64,000 nucleotides of DNA from Glycomyces albidus (GTDB lineage: Bacteria; Actinomycetota; Actinomycetes; Mycobacteriales; Micromonosporaceae). Shown here in pieces: positions 24,548 through 34,486 of the stretch (the stretch's first letter is position 1; each line of letters begins with the position of its first letter). The stretch lies in contig NZ_WIAO01000016.1 in assembly GCF_009451885.1 (NCBI RefSeq), forward strand, positions 1 through 64,000, given 5' to 3'. The notes below the pieces were generated by a model. It was not told the origin of the DNA and did no database searches. It saw only the letters and a list, made by a program, of their open reading frames with translations. Position numbers and translations under genes: made by a program.

Positions 24548-25368
24548 CCGGCCTGGCCGGGCGCGTCGCCATCGTGACCGGCGGCGCGCGCGGCATCGGC
24601 GAGGCGTACGTGCGCGCCCTGCACGCCGAAGGCGCGCACGTGGTCGTCGCCGACGTCCTTGCGGAGCAGGGGAAGGCGCTGGCCGACGAACTGAACGCCG
24701 CCGCTTCCGGTGCTGTGCCGCCTCACCGCCCCGGCGCTGCGGGCGGCGGTGCGATCGGGGCGCCGACCGGTCGCGGCCCGGCCGGCGGGCGTGCCCGCTT
24801 CTGCGAGCTCGACGTCACCGACGAGGCCGCCTGGGATCGGGTGGTCGCCGAGACGCTGGAGGCGTTCGGCGCAGTCGACGTGCTGGTCAACAATGCGGGG
24901 ATCGCGAACGCCGCGCCGATCGAGCACTTCACGCTCGCGAAGTGGAACGCGGTCGTGGCCGTGAACCTCACCGGGACCTTCCTCGGCTGCCGTGCCGTCG
25001 TCCCGGCGATGAAGGCCGCCGGGCGCGGATCGATCGTGAACGTGTCCTCAGTGGAAGGACTGCGCGGCAGCGAGCGCCTCCACGGCTACACCGCGACGAA
25101 GTTCGGCGTCCGAGGGCTCACGAAGTCCCTCGCCGTCGAGCTCGGACCCGACGGCATCCGGGTCAACTCGATCCACCCCGGCTTCATCGCGACCGACATG
25201 ACCACCCGCATCGACCCGTCCCGGCTCCAGATCCCGCTCGGCCGCCCCGGCGCGCCCGCGGACCTCGCCGGAGCCGTCGTCTTCCTCGCCGGGGACGCCT
25301 CGGCCTACCTCACCGGGACCGAGATCGTGGTCGACGGCGGGATGACCGTCGGCATACCCCACTCCTGA
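24544..25368 (+). CDS. short-chain dehydrogenase/reductase with Gly/Pro-rich insert
   Basis: A 274-aa SDR: TGGARGIGEAYV, NNAGIANA, VSSVEG, YTATKFG (Tyr-x-x-x-Lys) and LTGTEIVVDGGM. The GTG start overlaps the previous stop (GTGA). Unusually, residues about 52-80 insert a low-complexity Ala/Gly/Pro stretch (AAASGAVPPHRPGAAGGGAIG...) before the conserved ELDVTDEAAWD, lengthening the normal 245-aa fold. It probably acts on a hydroxyacyl-CoA in the same pathway as its neighbours. Confidence 0.88.
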   Translation: MTGLAGRVAIVTGGARGIGEAYVRALHAEGAHVVVADVLAEQGKALADELNAAASGAVPPHRPGAAGGGAIGAPTGRGPAGGRARFCELDVTDEAAWDRVVAETLEAFGAVDVLVNNAGIANAAPIEHFTLAKWNAVVAVNLTGTFLGCRAVVPAMKAAGRGSIVNVSSVEGLRGSERLHGYTATKFGVRGLTKSLAVELGPDGIRVNSIHPGFIATDMTTRIDPSRLQIPLGRPGAPADLAGAVVFLAGDASAYLTGTEIVVDGGMTVGIPHS

Positions 25369-25418
25369 GCAGCCGCAACACAGGCAACATATCGAAATGG
25401 ATTCACTGTCCTCAGCAC

Positions 25419-25436
25419 ATACCGTCCGGTCGGTAT
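25419..25436. promoter_or_regulatory. operator-like site 2 (upstream of the ABC importer operon)
   Basis: ATACCGTCCGGTCGGTAT is a near-perfect palindrome (8 of 9 half-site positions) located 49 bp before the first ABC transporter gene. It matches sites 1, 3 and 4. Confidence 0.7.
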
Positions 25437-25484
25437 CTGCGGTATGGTGGCTCTACTCCGACACGAAGAGGTGCGAGTACGACG

Positions 25485-26260
<776 letters not shown>

Positions 26261-26264
<4 letters not shown>

Positions 26265-26977
26265 GCGCCTTCGCCTTCCAGGACCTGACCGTCGGCTACG
26301 GCGACGGCGCCCCCGTGATCGACGGGCTCGGTCTCGACGTGGCCGAAGGCGCGGTCGTCGCGCTCCTCGGCGCGAACGGCGCCGGGAAGACCACGCTGCT
26401 GCGGGCCCTCGCCGGACTCGAACGCGTCCGCGGCGGCCGCATCCTCCTCGGCGGCCGCGACCTCACCGGCATGTCCGCCGAAGACCGCGTCCGGTGCGGG
26501 CTGTCGCTCGTGCCCGAAGGACGCAGCGTCGTCGTCGAACTCACCGTCGACGAGAACCTGCGCCTGGGCGGCCTGTGGCGGCACAAGCCGAAGGCCCGCA
26601 AGGCCGCCGTCGAAGCGATGTACGACCTGTTCCCGGCCCTCGACCGGCGCCGCCGCGCGGCCGGCCACACCCTCTCGGGCGGGGAGCGCCAGATGCTCGC
26701 GCTGGCCCGGGCGCTCCTCGCCCGCCCCGAGGTGCTGCTCCTGGACGAGCCCTCGCTCGGCTTGGCGCCCAAGGCGACCGCCCAGCTCCTCGGCGTGCTC
26801 CGGGAGACCGCCGCGCGCACCGGCCTCACGGTGCTCCTCGCCGAGCAGAACGTCACCGGCGCCCTGTCGGTGGCCCAGCGCGGCGTCGTGCTCTCCCTCG
26901 GCGCGGTCGTCGCCGACCGCCCCGCGGCAGAACTCGCCGCCGACCCCGCCCTCCGCCACGCCTACCTGGGGTTCTGA
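26261..26977 (+). CDS. Liv-type ABC transporter ATPase (LivF-like)
   Basis: A 238-aa second ATPase subunit. Walker A GANGAGKTT, a canonical signature LSGGERQMLALARAL, Walker B LLLLDEPSLGL and the LivF-specific LVPEGRSVVVELTVDENL. ATG overlaps the LivG stop. Its own stop overlaps another ATG (TGATGG) that is not the permease start, because about 430 bp of extra sequence lies before the permease. Confidence 0.95.
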
Positions 26978-27410
26978 TGGATCGACACCAAGACTTCCGC
27001 CCGCCCGTCCGCAACCGGCGCGGTACGGGGGCGCGCCTGCGCTTCCGCATCGCCTGCACGCCTGACCCGCTGCGGACCGGCGCGGCGGTGCCCGCCGCAC
27101 GCGCTCACGGGCCGGAGCCGCTGTCGCGTCCGCTCGCCGCGTGCGATCCGGTTGCGCCGCCGCCGGTTTCACCCTCGCATGCTGCGACTGTCGGCGCTCG
27201 ACGCGGTTCGAGAGCGCCGATGCGCCGCCGCGCGGCACTGAGCGGACTGAAGGCGACGTCGTGGCCGCTCGTCGCGGGCGTTTCAGTTCAGCCCCAGATG
27301 CCGCCGCCGCCGCGCCCCGCACCCGCCCGCGCCCGGCGCAGCCCGGCAGCGCTCATGCGCGGCTTCCATACAGCCGCAACGGTGCTCGGCCGAGGCTCGG
27401 AGGGGTGCTG
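26978..27410. other. 433-bp insertion-like spacer inside the transporter operon
   Basis: Elsewhere these transporter genes overlap, but here 433 bp separate LivF from the permease. The left edge (GGGGTTCTGATGGATCG, 26968-26984) and right edge (GGGGTGCTGATGGACCG, 27402-27418) match at 15 of 17 positions. One open frame crosses it from the ATG at 26977, giving an Arg/Pro/Ala-rich product with no recognisable domain that I do not accept as a gene. Confidence 0.55.
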
Positions 27411-28289
27411 ATGGACCGGTTCGTGTTCCTCTTCGCCGCCGGGCTCGCCCGCGGGGCCGTGCTCGCGCTGTTCGCGCTGTCGCTCGTGATCGTCTGGCGC
27501 ACCGCCAGAGTCGTGAACTTCGCGCAGGCCGCGATGGCCGCCGCCGCCGTCTACGCGGCGTTCGCGGTCACCGCCGCGACCGGCTCCTACTGGGCCGGGC
27601 TGCTCACCGGGCTCGCCGCCGGGGCGCTGCTCGGTGCGGCCGCCGAGCGCGGGCTCATGCGGCGCCTGCCGGCGCACGCGCCGCTGCCGGGGATCATCGT
27701 CGCGATCGGGCTCGTCATGGTCCTCCAGGCCGGGCTCGCGATCGCGTTCGGCCCCGAGCACCGGCCGATGCGCCCGCCGTTCTCGGAGCGGCCCTTCATC
27801 ATCGGCGGCGTCCCGGTGCTCTCCCCGAACGACCTGTTCACGCTCGCGGCCGCCGCCGCGGTCATGGCCGCGCTCGCGCTGCTGTTCAACCGGACCTCGC
27901 TCGGCCTCCAGCTCCGGGCCGCCGCGTTCGCCCCCGAGACCGCCCGGCTCCTCGGGGTCCGCGTGCCGCGCATGGTCACCCTCGGCTGGGCCCTGTCCGT
28001 CGCCGCCGCGTCCCTCGCCGCGCTGCTCCTGGTGCCCACCGAACTCGGGCTCAACCCGCACGCGGTCGACCTCCTGTTCGTGAACGCGTTCGCCGTCGCC
28101 GTCATCGGCGGCCTCGACTCGCCCGCCGGGGCGCTCCTCGCCGGGATCGGCGTCGGCCTCCTGGTCAGCCTCGTCACCGGGTACGTGTCGGCGTCGGCGG
28201 CCCCGCTCGCGGTGCTCGCGCTCATGACCCTCGTCCTGCTGGTCCGCCCCGGCGGCCTGCTCGCCCCGAAGGAGGCCAGGACCGCATGA
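27411..28289 (+). CDS. Liv-type ABC permease (LivH-like)
   Basis: A 292-aa membrane subunit with about eight helices. Family signatures are WRTARVVNFAQAAMAA (the LivH entry motif), AERGLMRRL, VIGGLDSPAGALLAGIGVGL and a carboxy-terminal LLVRPGGLLAPKE. The cytoplasmic loop LRAAAFAPETARLLGVRVPR is the coupling region. GGAGGGG lies 6 nt upstream of ATG. It overlaps LivM by 4 bp. Confidence 0.93.
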   Translation: MDRFVFLFAAGLARGAVLALFALSLVIVWRTARVVNFAQAAMAAAAVYAAFAVTAATGSYWAGLLTGLAAGALLGAAAERGLMRRLPAHAPLPGIIVAIGLVMVLQAGLAIAFGPEHRPMRPPFSERPFIIGGVPVLSPNDLFTLAAAAAVMAALALLFNRTSLGLQLRAAAFAPETARLLGVRVPRMVTLGWALSVAAASLAALLLVPTELGLNPHAVDLLFVNAFAVAVIGGLDSPAGALLAGIGVGLLVSLVTGYVSASAAPLAVLALMTLVLLVRPGGLLAPKEARTA

Positions 28290-29299
28290 GCACCCCCTTG
28301 CGCGCCTTGATCATCACCGTCCTCGCGATCGGCGGGACGTTCGGGCTCGACCCGTTCCGCAACTACCAGCTCGCCACCGCCGCCGCGTGCTTCGCGGCCG
28401 TCGCCGGGCTCACCGTCCTGGTCGGACTGACCGGGCAGCTCTCGCTCGGCCACGCCGTCCTCATGGCCGCCGGCGGGTACGGCTTCGCGTACGCCGCCTC
28501 GGCGGTCGAGGGGCCGTGGCCGCTCGCGCTGGCCGCGGGGCTCGCCGCCGCGGCGGCCGTCTCGGGGCTGCTGGGTCTGCTGCTCGGTGCGGCCGCGGCC
28601 CGGCTGCGCGGCCCGTACCTCGCGGGGCTCACCCTCGCGCTCGTCATCGCCCTGCCGGCGGCGGTGAACACGCTGCCGCTCGGCGGCGACCAGGGCGCCC
28701 GCGCCCCGTTTTTCCCGGTGCCCGAGGCGCTGTCGGCGCTCATCGCGGTCGAGCAGTGGCACGCGTGGCTCGCGATCGCCGTCGCCGCGGTCGCGGTGAC
28801 CCCGCTCGTGATGCTCCGCGCCGGGCGGGCCGGGCTGCGGATGCGCGCGGTCCTGGACGACGAGACCGCCTCCCGTCTGTCCGGTGTAGACCCTGGCGTG
28901 GTGAAGGCCGGCGCGTTCGCCGCCAGCGCCGTCCCGGCCGGGCTCGGCGGTGCGGTCCTGGCCATCGCGACCCAGCAGGTGACGCCCGGCGGGTACGGTC
29001 TGGCGTTCTCGCTGCTCCTCGTGGTCGCGGCCGTCGCCGGCGGGCTCGGCAGCATCGGCGGCGCGGCGATCGGGTCCGTCCTGGTGACCGTGCTGCCGTG
29101 GTTCATCGATGAGCTCGTGGCCGCTGCGCCCGCCGAGTTCGGGCAGCGCCTCGACGGGAATCTGGCCGTGCTGCTGTTCGGCGCCGGCCTCATCGCCTTG
29201 ACCACCGCCTGGCCGGGCGGCGCCGCGCGACTGCTCGACCGGCTCCGCGCCGCCCGGCCCCTCCGCTTCGCTACCCCTTCAACGACCACAGAGAGGTGA
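28286..29299 (+). CDS. Liv-type ABC permease (LivM-like)
   Basis: A 337-aa second permease. It has the LTGQLSLGHAVLMAAGGYGFAY motif of LivM, ARLRGPYLAGLTLAL, MRAVLDDETASRLSGVDPGVVKAGAFAASAVPAGLGGAVLA and GGLGSIGGAAIGSVLVTVLPWF. About nine membrane helices. Start overlaps LivH stop (ATGA); the binding-protein gene follows at once. Confidence 0.93.
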   Translation: MSTPLRALIITVLAIGGTFGLDPFRNYQLATAAACFAAVAGLTVLVGLTGQLSLGHAVLMAAGGYGFAYAASAVEGPWPLALAAGLAAAAAVSGLLGLLLGAAAARLRGPYLAGLTLALVIALPAAVNTLPLGGDQGARAPFFPVPEALSALIAVEQWHAWLAIAVAAVAVTPLVMLRAGRAGLRMRAVLDDETASRLSGVDPGVVKAGAFAASAVPAGLGGAVLAIATQQVTPGGYGLAFSLLLVVAAVAGGLGSIGGAAIGSVLVTVLPWFIDELVAAAPAEFGQRLDGNLAVLLFGAGLIALTTAWPGGAARLLDRLRAARPLRFATPSTTTER

Positions 29300-29304
29300 T
29301 CGGA

Positions 29305-30603
29305 ATGCGAACTCCCAGACCGTTCAAGAGCGGGACCTTCAAGAACGCGCCCTTCAAGAGCGCGGCCGCGATGGCCGCGGCGGCGGCCCTCGGCCTCGCC
29401 GCGTGCAGCACCCCCGGTGGCGGCGGCGAGTCCGTCCCGGGCGTCACCGACGACACCGTCACGATCGGCACGCACCAGCCGCTGACCGGCCCGGCCGCGG
29501 CCGGGTACTCGACGATCTCGGCCGCGACGGCCGCGTACTTCGAGTACGTGAACGCCAACGGCGGCATCAACGGCCGCGAGATCGAGTACGTCGTCAAGGA
29601 CGACGCGTACGACCCGGCCGCGACCCAGACCGTCGTGCGCGAACTGGTGACCGAGGAGAACGTGTTCGCGATCGTCAACGGCCTCGGCACCCCGACCCAC
29701 TCGTCGGTCCTCGACTACCTCGACCAGCAGGGCGTGCCGGACCTGTTCGTGTCCTCGGGGTCGCTGACGTGGAACCAGCCGAACGTCTACGACAACACGT
29801 TCGCGTTCAACGCCGACTACGCGACCGAGGGCGCGGCCCTCGCGCAGTACGCGGTCGACCAGGACGCGGACGCGGTGATCTGCGTCCTCGGCCAGGACGA
29901 CGACTACGGCGAGGGCATCATCGAGGGCGTCGAGACCGTGGTGGGCTCCAACGAGATCGCCGAGGTGCAGCGCTACTCGGTGTCCGCGGAGGACCTGACC
30001 GCGCAGATCGGCGCGATGAGCGCCGCCGGGTGCGAGGTGAACGTCCTCGGCACCATCAACGGCTTCACCGCGATGGCGGTGGGCACCGCGGCCCAGATGG
30101 AGTGGTTCCCGAAGTGGTACGTCTCGTCGTCGGGCGCGGACTACCCGACGCTCGCGGGCTACCTCGGCGAGGACCTCGCCCCGGCGCTGCTGCAGGGCAT
30201 GGTGAGCGTCAACTACCTGCCGTTCAGTCCCGACGGCGAATGGGTCGCCCTGTTCGAGGAGATCAACGCCGAGTACAACGACGGCGCCCCGTTCACCGGG
30301 AACACGGTGTTCGGCATGAGCGTCGGCTACCTGTTCGCGGAGGCCCTCGCCAAGGCCGGCGACGACCCGACCCGCGAGTCGCTCGTGGAGGCGGTCGAGT
30401 CCGGTGAGCTGGTGGGCAACGGGATCGTGCCGCTGTCGTTCAGCGAGGACGACCACGCGGCCTACCGGGCCGTCGGGGTCACGGTCGTGGACGGGGGCGT
30501 CCAGGACTACGTCGGCACCACCTATGAAGTGTCCGCGGGCCAGGTGGCCGCGGTCGAACCGAGCCCCGTTCCGCTGGAGAACGAGGGCATCCCGGGCGCC
30601 TAG
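29305..30603 (+). CDS. Liv-type ABC substrate-binding lipoprotein (LivK-like)
   Basis: A 432-aa exported binding protein. The lipobox LGLAAC places the lipidated Cys around residue 32. The ligand domain starts VTDDTVTIGTHQPLTGPAAAGYSTISAATAAYFEYVNANGGINGR, typical of peripheral-binding family 6. ATG 29305 is preferred (GAGAGG 8 nt upstream) over a GTG 9 nt earlier. A repeated FKSGTFKNAPFKS stretch lies in the signal region. The ligand is not evident; the neighbouring acyl-CoA genes suggest an organic acid rather than an amino acid. Confidence 0.92.
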   Translation: MRTPRPFKSGTFKNAPFKSAAAMAAAAALGLAACSTPGGGGESVPGVTDDTVTIGTHQPLTGPAAAGYSTISAATAAYFEYVNANGGINGREIEYVVKDDAYDPAATQTVVRELVTEENVFAIVNGLGTPTHSSVLDYLDQQGVPDLFVSSGSLTWNQPNVYDNTFAFNADYATEGAALAQYAVDQDADAVICVLGQDDDYGEGIIEGVETVVGSNEIAEVQRYSVSAEDLTAQIGAMSAAGCEVNVLGTINGFTAMAVGTAAQMEWFPKWYVSSSGADYPTLAGYLGEDLAPALLQGMVSVNYLPFSPDGEWVALFEEINAEYNDGAPFTGNTVFGMSVGYLFAEALAKAGDDPTRESLVEAVESGELVGNGIVPLSFSEDDHAAYRAVGVTVVDGGVQDYVGTTYEVSAGQVAAVEPSPVPLENEGIPGA

Positions 30604-30630
30604 CCCGCATCACCGAGGAGAAGGAGACCG

Positions 30631-31680
30631 ATGACCGACGTGGACGTGCCGGGGCTGGACGCGGCCGGGCTCGCCCGATGGCTGGCCCGGGAGCACCCCG
30701 ACCTGGCCGGGGAGGGCCCGCTGCGGGCCGCGCTCATCGACGGCGGCCGCTCGAACCTGACGTACCGCATCGACGGCGCGAAGGCGCCGCTGGTGCTGCG
30801 CCGGCCGCCGCTGGGGCACGCCCTGCCGACCGCGCACGACATGCGGCGCGAGCACCGGGTGATCTCGGCGCTCAAGGGCACCGTACCAGTCCCGGCCACA
30901 GTGGACGTCGTGGACGACACGGAGGCCGGGGAGGTCACCGGCACCGTCTTCTTCGTCATGGAGCACGTCGACGGCCAGGTCCTGGACCACCCGGACCGCA
31001 ACGCGGACTGGACGCCCGCCGGACTCCACCGCCTCGGCATCGAGGTCGCCGAGATCCTCGCCGACCTGCACGCCGCCGAGCCCGAACCGCTCGGGCTCGG
31101 CGGCTTCGGCCGGCCCGACGGGTACCTCGCCCGGCAGATGCGGACCTGGCGGCGCCAGCTCGACGCGTCCCGGTCCCGCGAGACCCCGGCCCTCGACGCG
31201 CTCGGCGGGCGCCTCGCCGCCGCCGTCCCCGCCTCGGGCCGGTCGGGGATCGTCCACGGCGACTACCGGCTCGACAACATGCTCGTCGCCGGGCCGCCCG
31301 CCGCGCCGCGCGTCGCCGCGGTCCTCGACTGGGAGATGGCCACCCTCGGCGACCCGCTCGTGGACCTCGGGATGCTCGGCATGTACTGGCACATCAGGGA
31401 ACTGCCCGGCGGCGAGCGGGCGGCCGGACCGATCGTCCCCGGCGCCGGCTACCCCGGGTTCGACGAGGTCGCCGACGCCTACGCCCACCGCGCCGGGACG
31501 CCCGTCCCGGACCTGCGCTGGTACCGGGCCTTCGCCTGCTACAAGCTCGCCGTCATCCTCGAAGGCGTCCACTACCGGTACACCAGGGGGCAGACCGTCG
31601 GCGAGGGATTCGATGCGATCGGCGCGCTCGTCGCGCCCCTGGCCGAGGAGGGCCTGTGGATTTCCGACCGGACGAGATGA
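30631..31680 (+). CDS. APH-like kinase of the ACAD10/11 amino-terminal type
   Basis: A 349-aa aminoglycoside-phosphotransferase-fold kinase. Features: nucleotide loop LIDGGRSNLTYRI, Lys in LVLRRPP region, catalytic loop IVHGDYRLDNMLV, and metal-binding DWEMATLGDPLVDLGML. This is the family fused to the dehydrogenase in mammalian ACAD10/11 and found as LvaA in Pseudomonas levulinate degradation, where it phosphorylates the 4-hydroxyl of a 4-hydroxyacyl-CoA. Its 3' end overlaps the next gene, an ACAD11-type dehydrogenase, by 25 bp, which strongly supports that joint role. Confidence 0.9.
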   Translation: MTDVDVPGLDAAGLARWLAREHPDLAGEGPLRAALIDGGRSNLTYRIDGAKAPLVLRRPPLGHALPTAHDMRREHRVISALKGTVPVPATVDVVDDTEAGEVTGTVFFVMEHVDGQVLDHPDRNADWTPAGLHRLGIEVAEILADLHAAEPEPLGLGGFGRPDGYLARQMRTWRRQLDASRSRETPALDALGGRLAAAVPASGRSGIVHGDYRLDNMLVAGPPAAPRVAAVLDWEMATLGDPLVDLGMLGMYWHIRELPGGERAAGPIVPGAGYPGFDEVADAYAHRAGTPVPDLRWYRAFACYKLAVILEGVHYRYTRGQTVGEGFDAIGALVAPLAEEGLWISDRTR

Positions 31681-32897
31681 CCCGCGCATTCGCCGACGAG
31701 GCCCGCGCGTTCCTCGACGAGCACGTGCTCCCCGCCGAGCCCGTCCTCGCCAAGCAGATCGCCGACACCCCCGGCGACTGGCGGGTGCGGCCCGTCGTGC
31801 GCGACCTCCAGGAGACCGCCCGCGACCGCGGCCTGTGGAACCTGTTCCTGCCGCCCGGCCCCCACGGGCTCGGCGGCGGCCTCTCCAACCTGCGGTACGC
31901 GCCCGTCGCCGAACTCACCGGCCGCAGCCCCCGGCTCGCCCCGGCCGCCATGAACTGCGCCGCCCCCGACACCGGCAACATGGAGCTCCTCGCCCACTTC
32001 GGCACCCCCGAGCAGCAGGAGACCTGGCTCGAACCGCTCCTGGACGCCCGCATCCGCTCCGCGTTCTGCATGACCGAGCCCGGCACCGCCTCCTCCGACG
32101 CCTCCCAGATCGGCACCCGCATCCACAAGGACGGGAGCGAATGGGTCGTCAACGGCACCAAGTGGTTCGCCACCGGCGCGATGAACCCCGACTGCACGCT
32201 CCTGATCGTCATGGGCAAGACCGACCCGAACGGGCCCCGCCACCGGCAGCAGTCCATGGTCCTCGTCCCGCGCGAGACGCCCGGCGTCACCGTCGTCCGG
32301 CCGCTCACCGTGCTCGGCTACGACGACCGCGACCACGGCGGCCACGCCGAGATCCGCTTCGACGACGTCCGCGTCCCCGCCGCGAACCTCCTCGGCGGCG
32401 CCGGCGACGGCTTCGCCATCGCGCAGGCCCGCCTCGGACCCGGCCGCATCCACCACTGCATGCGCGCCCTCGGCATGGCCGAACGCGCGCTCGACCTCGT
32501 CCGCGTCAGAGCCGCCGAGCGCGTCGCCTTCGGCGGGCCGCTCGCCCGCCAGGGCGTCGTCCGCGCCTGGGCCGCCGACGCCCGCGTCGAGATCGAGGCC
32601 CTGCGGCTCCTCGTCCTCAAGACCGCCTGGCTCATGGACACCGCCGGGAACCGCGCGGCCATGAAGGAGATCCAGGCGATCAAGGTCGCCGTCCCCCGCG
32701 CGGTCCAGCGCATCCTCGACCACGCCATCCAGCTGTTCGGCGCCGCGGGCCTCACCGAGGACCACCCGCTCGCCGAGATGTTCGCCGCCGCCCGGGCCCT
32801 GCGCCTCGCCGACGGCCCCGACGAAGTGCATGTCGCCGCCCTCGGCAAAGCCGAACTGGCGGTACCGTCATCCGAATTGGAAGGAGTCGTGCAATGA
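31656..32897 (+). CDS. ACAD10/11-type acyl-CoA dehydrogenase
   Basis: A 413-aa flavoenzyme of the ACAD11 subgroup. Diagnostic stretches are AFCMTEPGTASSDASQI, VNGTKWFATGAMNPDC, RHRQQSMVLVPRETPGV, LGPGRIHHCMRALGMAERAL and RLADGPDEVHVAALGKAEL. In that subgroup the enzyme removes phosphate from 4-phosphoacyl-CoA and rearranges it to a 3-hydroxyacyl-CoA able to enter beta-oxidation. GTG 31656 (MDFRPDEM) follows GAGGAGGG and gives the usual start; an ATG at 31677 is possible. It overlaps the kinase by 25 bp and the ligase by 4 bp. Confidence 0.9.
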   Translation: MDFRPDEMTRAFADEARAFLDEHVLPAEPVLAKQIADTPGDWRVRPVVRDLQETARDRGLWNLFLPPGPHGLGGGLSNLRYAPVAELTGRSPRLAPAAMNCAAPDTGNMELLAHFGTPEQQETWLEPLLDARIRSAFCMTEPGTASSDASQIGTRIHKDGSEWVVNGTKWFATGAMNPDCTLLIVMGKTDPNGPRHRQQSMVLVPRETPGVTVVRPLTVLGYDDRDHGGHAEIRFDDVRVPAANLLGGAGDGFAIAQARLGPGRIHHCMRALGMAERALDLVRVRAAERVAFGGPLARQGVVRAWAADARVEIEALRLLVLKTAWLMDTAGNRAAMKEIQAIKVAVPRAVQRILDHAIQLFGAAGLTEDHPLAEMFAAARALRLADGPDEVHVAALGKAELAVPSSELEGVVQ

Positions 32898-34486
32898 CGC
32901 ACCGCCCCGGCTCGACCGACCCCGCGATCGACGGCCCCGGCCACGGGACCCTCTCCATCGCGGCCATCCTCGCCGACACCGCCCGCCGCACACCGGACGC
33001 CCCGGCCCTGCACTTCATGGGCCGCACCACCGCCTACGGCGAACTGTGGGACCAGACCCGCGCCTACGCCGGGGCGCTCGCCGCCCGCGGCATCGGCCGC
33101 GGCTCGCGCGTCGCCATGATCGTCCCCAACGTCCCCGACTTCCCCCGCGTCTACTACGCGGCGCTGGCCCTCGGCGCCGTGGTCGTCCCGATCCACCTGC
33201 TGTTCAAGGCCGACGAGATCGCGTTCGTCCTCGAGGACTCCGGCGCCGACCTGCTCGTGGCGGCCGCGCCGCTCCTGGCCGAGGCCGCCCCGGCCGCGGC
33301 CCGGACGGGCACCCCCCTCACGACGGTCCTCGCGCCCGAGGGCCTGGAGGTAGGCGGCGCGCCCGTGCCGAGGCTCGAAGCCGAAGCGGCGCAGGCCGAA
33401 CCGATCGAGCGGTACGCGTCGGTGAACCCGCTCGACGCCGCCACGGTCCTGTACACCTCGGGCACCACCGGGACCCCGAAAGGCGCGGTCGGCTCGCACC
33501 TGGCGATGATCGAGCAGGTCCACGTCTCGCTCATCGACTCGTTCCCGCTGCTGCGCGAGGACGTGGTGTACGGCGGGCTGCCGTTCTTCCACTCCTTCGG
33601 GCAGATGGCGGTGCTCAACATCGCGTTCCGGCGCGGGGCGTCGATCATCCTGCTGCCGAAGTTCGACCCCGACGAGGCGCTGGCGCTCCTCGTCCGGCAC
33701 GGCGGGACCGTGTTCACCGCGGTGCCCACGAACTACGCCGGCATGGTCGAGGCCGCGAAGCGCACCGCCGAGCGGCCGCCGCTGCGGTACGCCGTCTCCG
33801 GCGGCGCGGCCCTGCCGGTGGCGCTCCTGGAGGCGTTCGAGGAGGCGTACGGCGCGCAGGTCCACGAAGGGTACGGGCTCACCGAGACCGCGCCGTCGTG
33901 CACGTTCAACATGGTCGGCGAGCCGATCCGGCCCGGGACCGTCGGCACCCCGATCTGGGGCGTCGACGTCGCCGTGGCCGACCCCGACGTCGAGGACCGG
34001 ATCGTCCTCCTGGGAACCGACGTGCTCGGCGAGATCGTGGTGCGCGGCCACAACCTCATGAAGGGCTACCTCGGCCGGCCCGACGCCACCGCCGAGGCCG
34101 TCGTGGACGGCTGGTTCCGCACCGGCGACCTCGGGACCGTCGGCGCCGACGGCGTGGTCCGCATCGTCGACCGCAAGAAGGACATGATCATCCGCAACGG
34201 CTACAACGTGTACCCGACCGAGGTCGAGGCCGTCCTCGCCCGCCACCCGCACGTCTCCATCGCCGCCGTGTTCGGCGTCCCCCACGACACGCACGGCCAG
34301 GAGGTCCACGCCGCGGTGGTCCCGGCCCAGGGAGCGAGCGTCGACGCGGCCGAAGTCGTCGCGTACATGAAGGAGAAGGTCGCCGCGTTCAAGTACCCTC
34401 GGGTCGTGCACGTGGTCGACGAGCTCCCGCTCGGGGCGAGCGGGAAGGTCCTCAAGCGCGAACTGGTGAAGCAGTTCGCGCCCTAG
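32894..34486 (+). CDS. acyl-CoA synthetase (AMP-forming), FadD-like
   Basis: A 530-aa ANL-family ligase that activates a carboxylic acid to its CoA thioester. It carries the P-loop TVLYTSGTTGTPKGAV, the adenylate motif VHEGYGLTETAPS, WFRTGDLGTVGADG, the hinge RIVDRKKDMIIRNGYNVYPTEVE and the catalytic Lys in GASGKVLKREL. AAGGAG lies 7 nt before the ATG, which overlaps the ACAD stop. It probably performs the first intracellular step on the acid imported by the Liv-type transporter. Confidence 0.95.
   Translation: MTHRPGSTDPAIDGPGHGTLSIAAILADTARRTPDAPALHFMGRTTAYGELWDQTRAYAGALAARGIGRGSRVAMIVPNVPDFPRVYYAALALGAVVVPIHLLFKADEIAFVLEDSGADLLVAAAPLLAEAAPAAARTGTPLTTVLAPEGLEVGGAPVPRLEAEAAQAEPIERYASVNPLDAATVLYTSGTTGTPKGAVGSHLAMIEQVHVSLIDSFPLLREDVVYGGLPFFHSFGQMAVLNIAFRRGASIILLPKFDPDEALALLVRHGGTVFTAVPTNYAGMVEAAKRTAERPPLRYAVSGGAALPVALLEAFEEAYGAQVHEGYGLTETAPSCTFNMVGEPIRPGTVGTPIWGVDVAVADPDVEDRIVLLGTDVLGEIVVRGHNLMKGYLGRPDATAEAVVDGWFRTGDLGTVGADGVVRIVDRKKDMIIRNGYNVYPTEVEAVLARHPHVSIAAVFGVPHDTHGQEVHAAVVPAQGASVDAAEVVAYMKEKVAAFKYPRVVHVVDELPLGASGKVLKRELVKQFAP

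Noticed and set aside
26977-27411. Open frame from the ATG overlapping the LivF stop
   Set aside because: Arg/Pro/Ala-rich, no domain, and its start resembles a duplicate of the permease start region; treated as inserted non-coding sequence.
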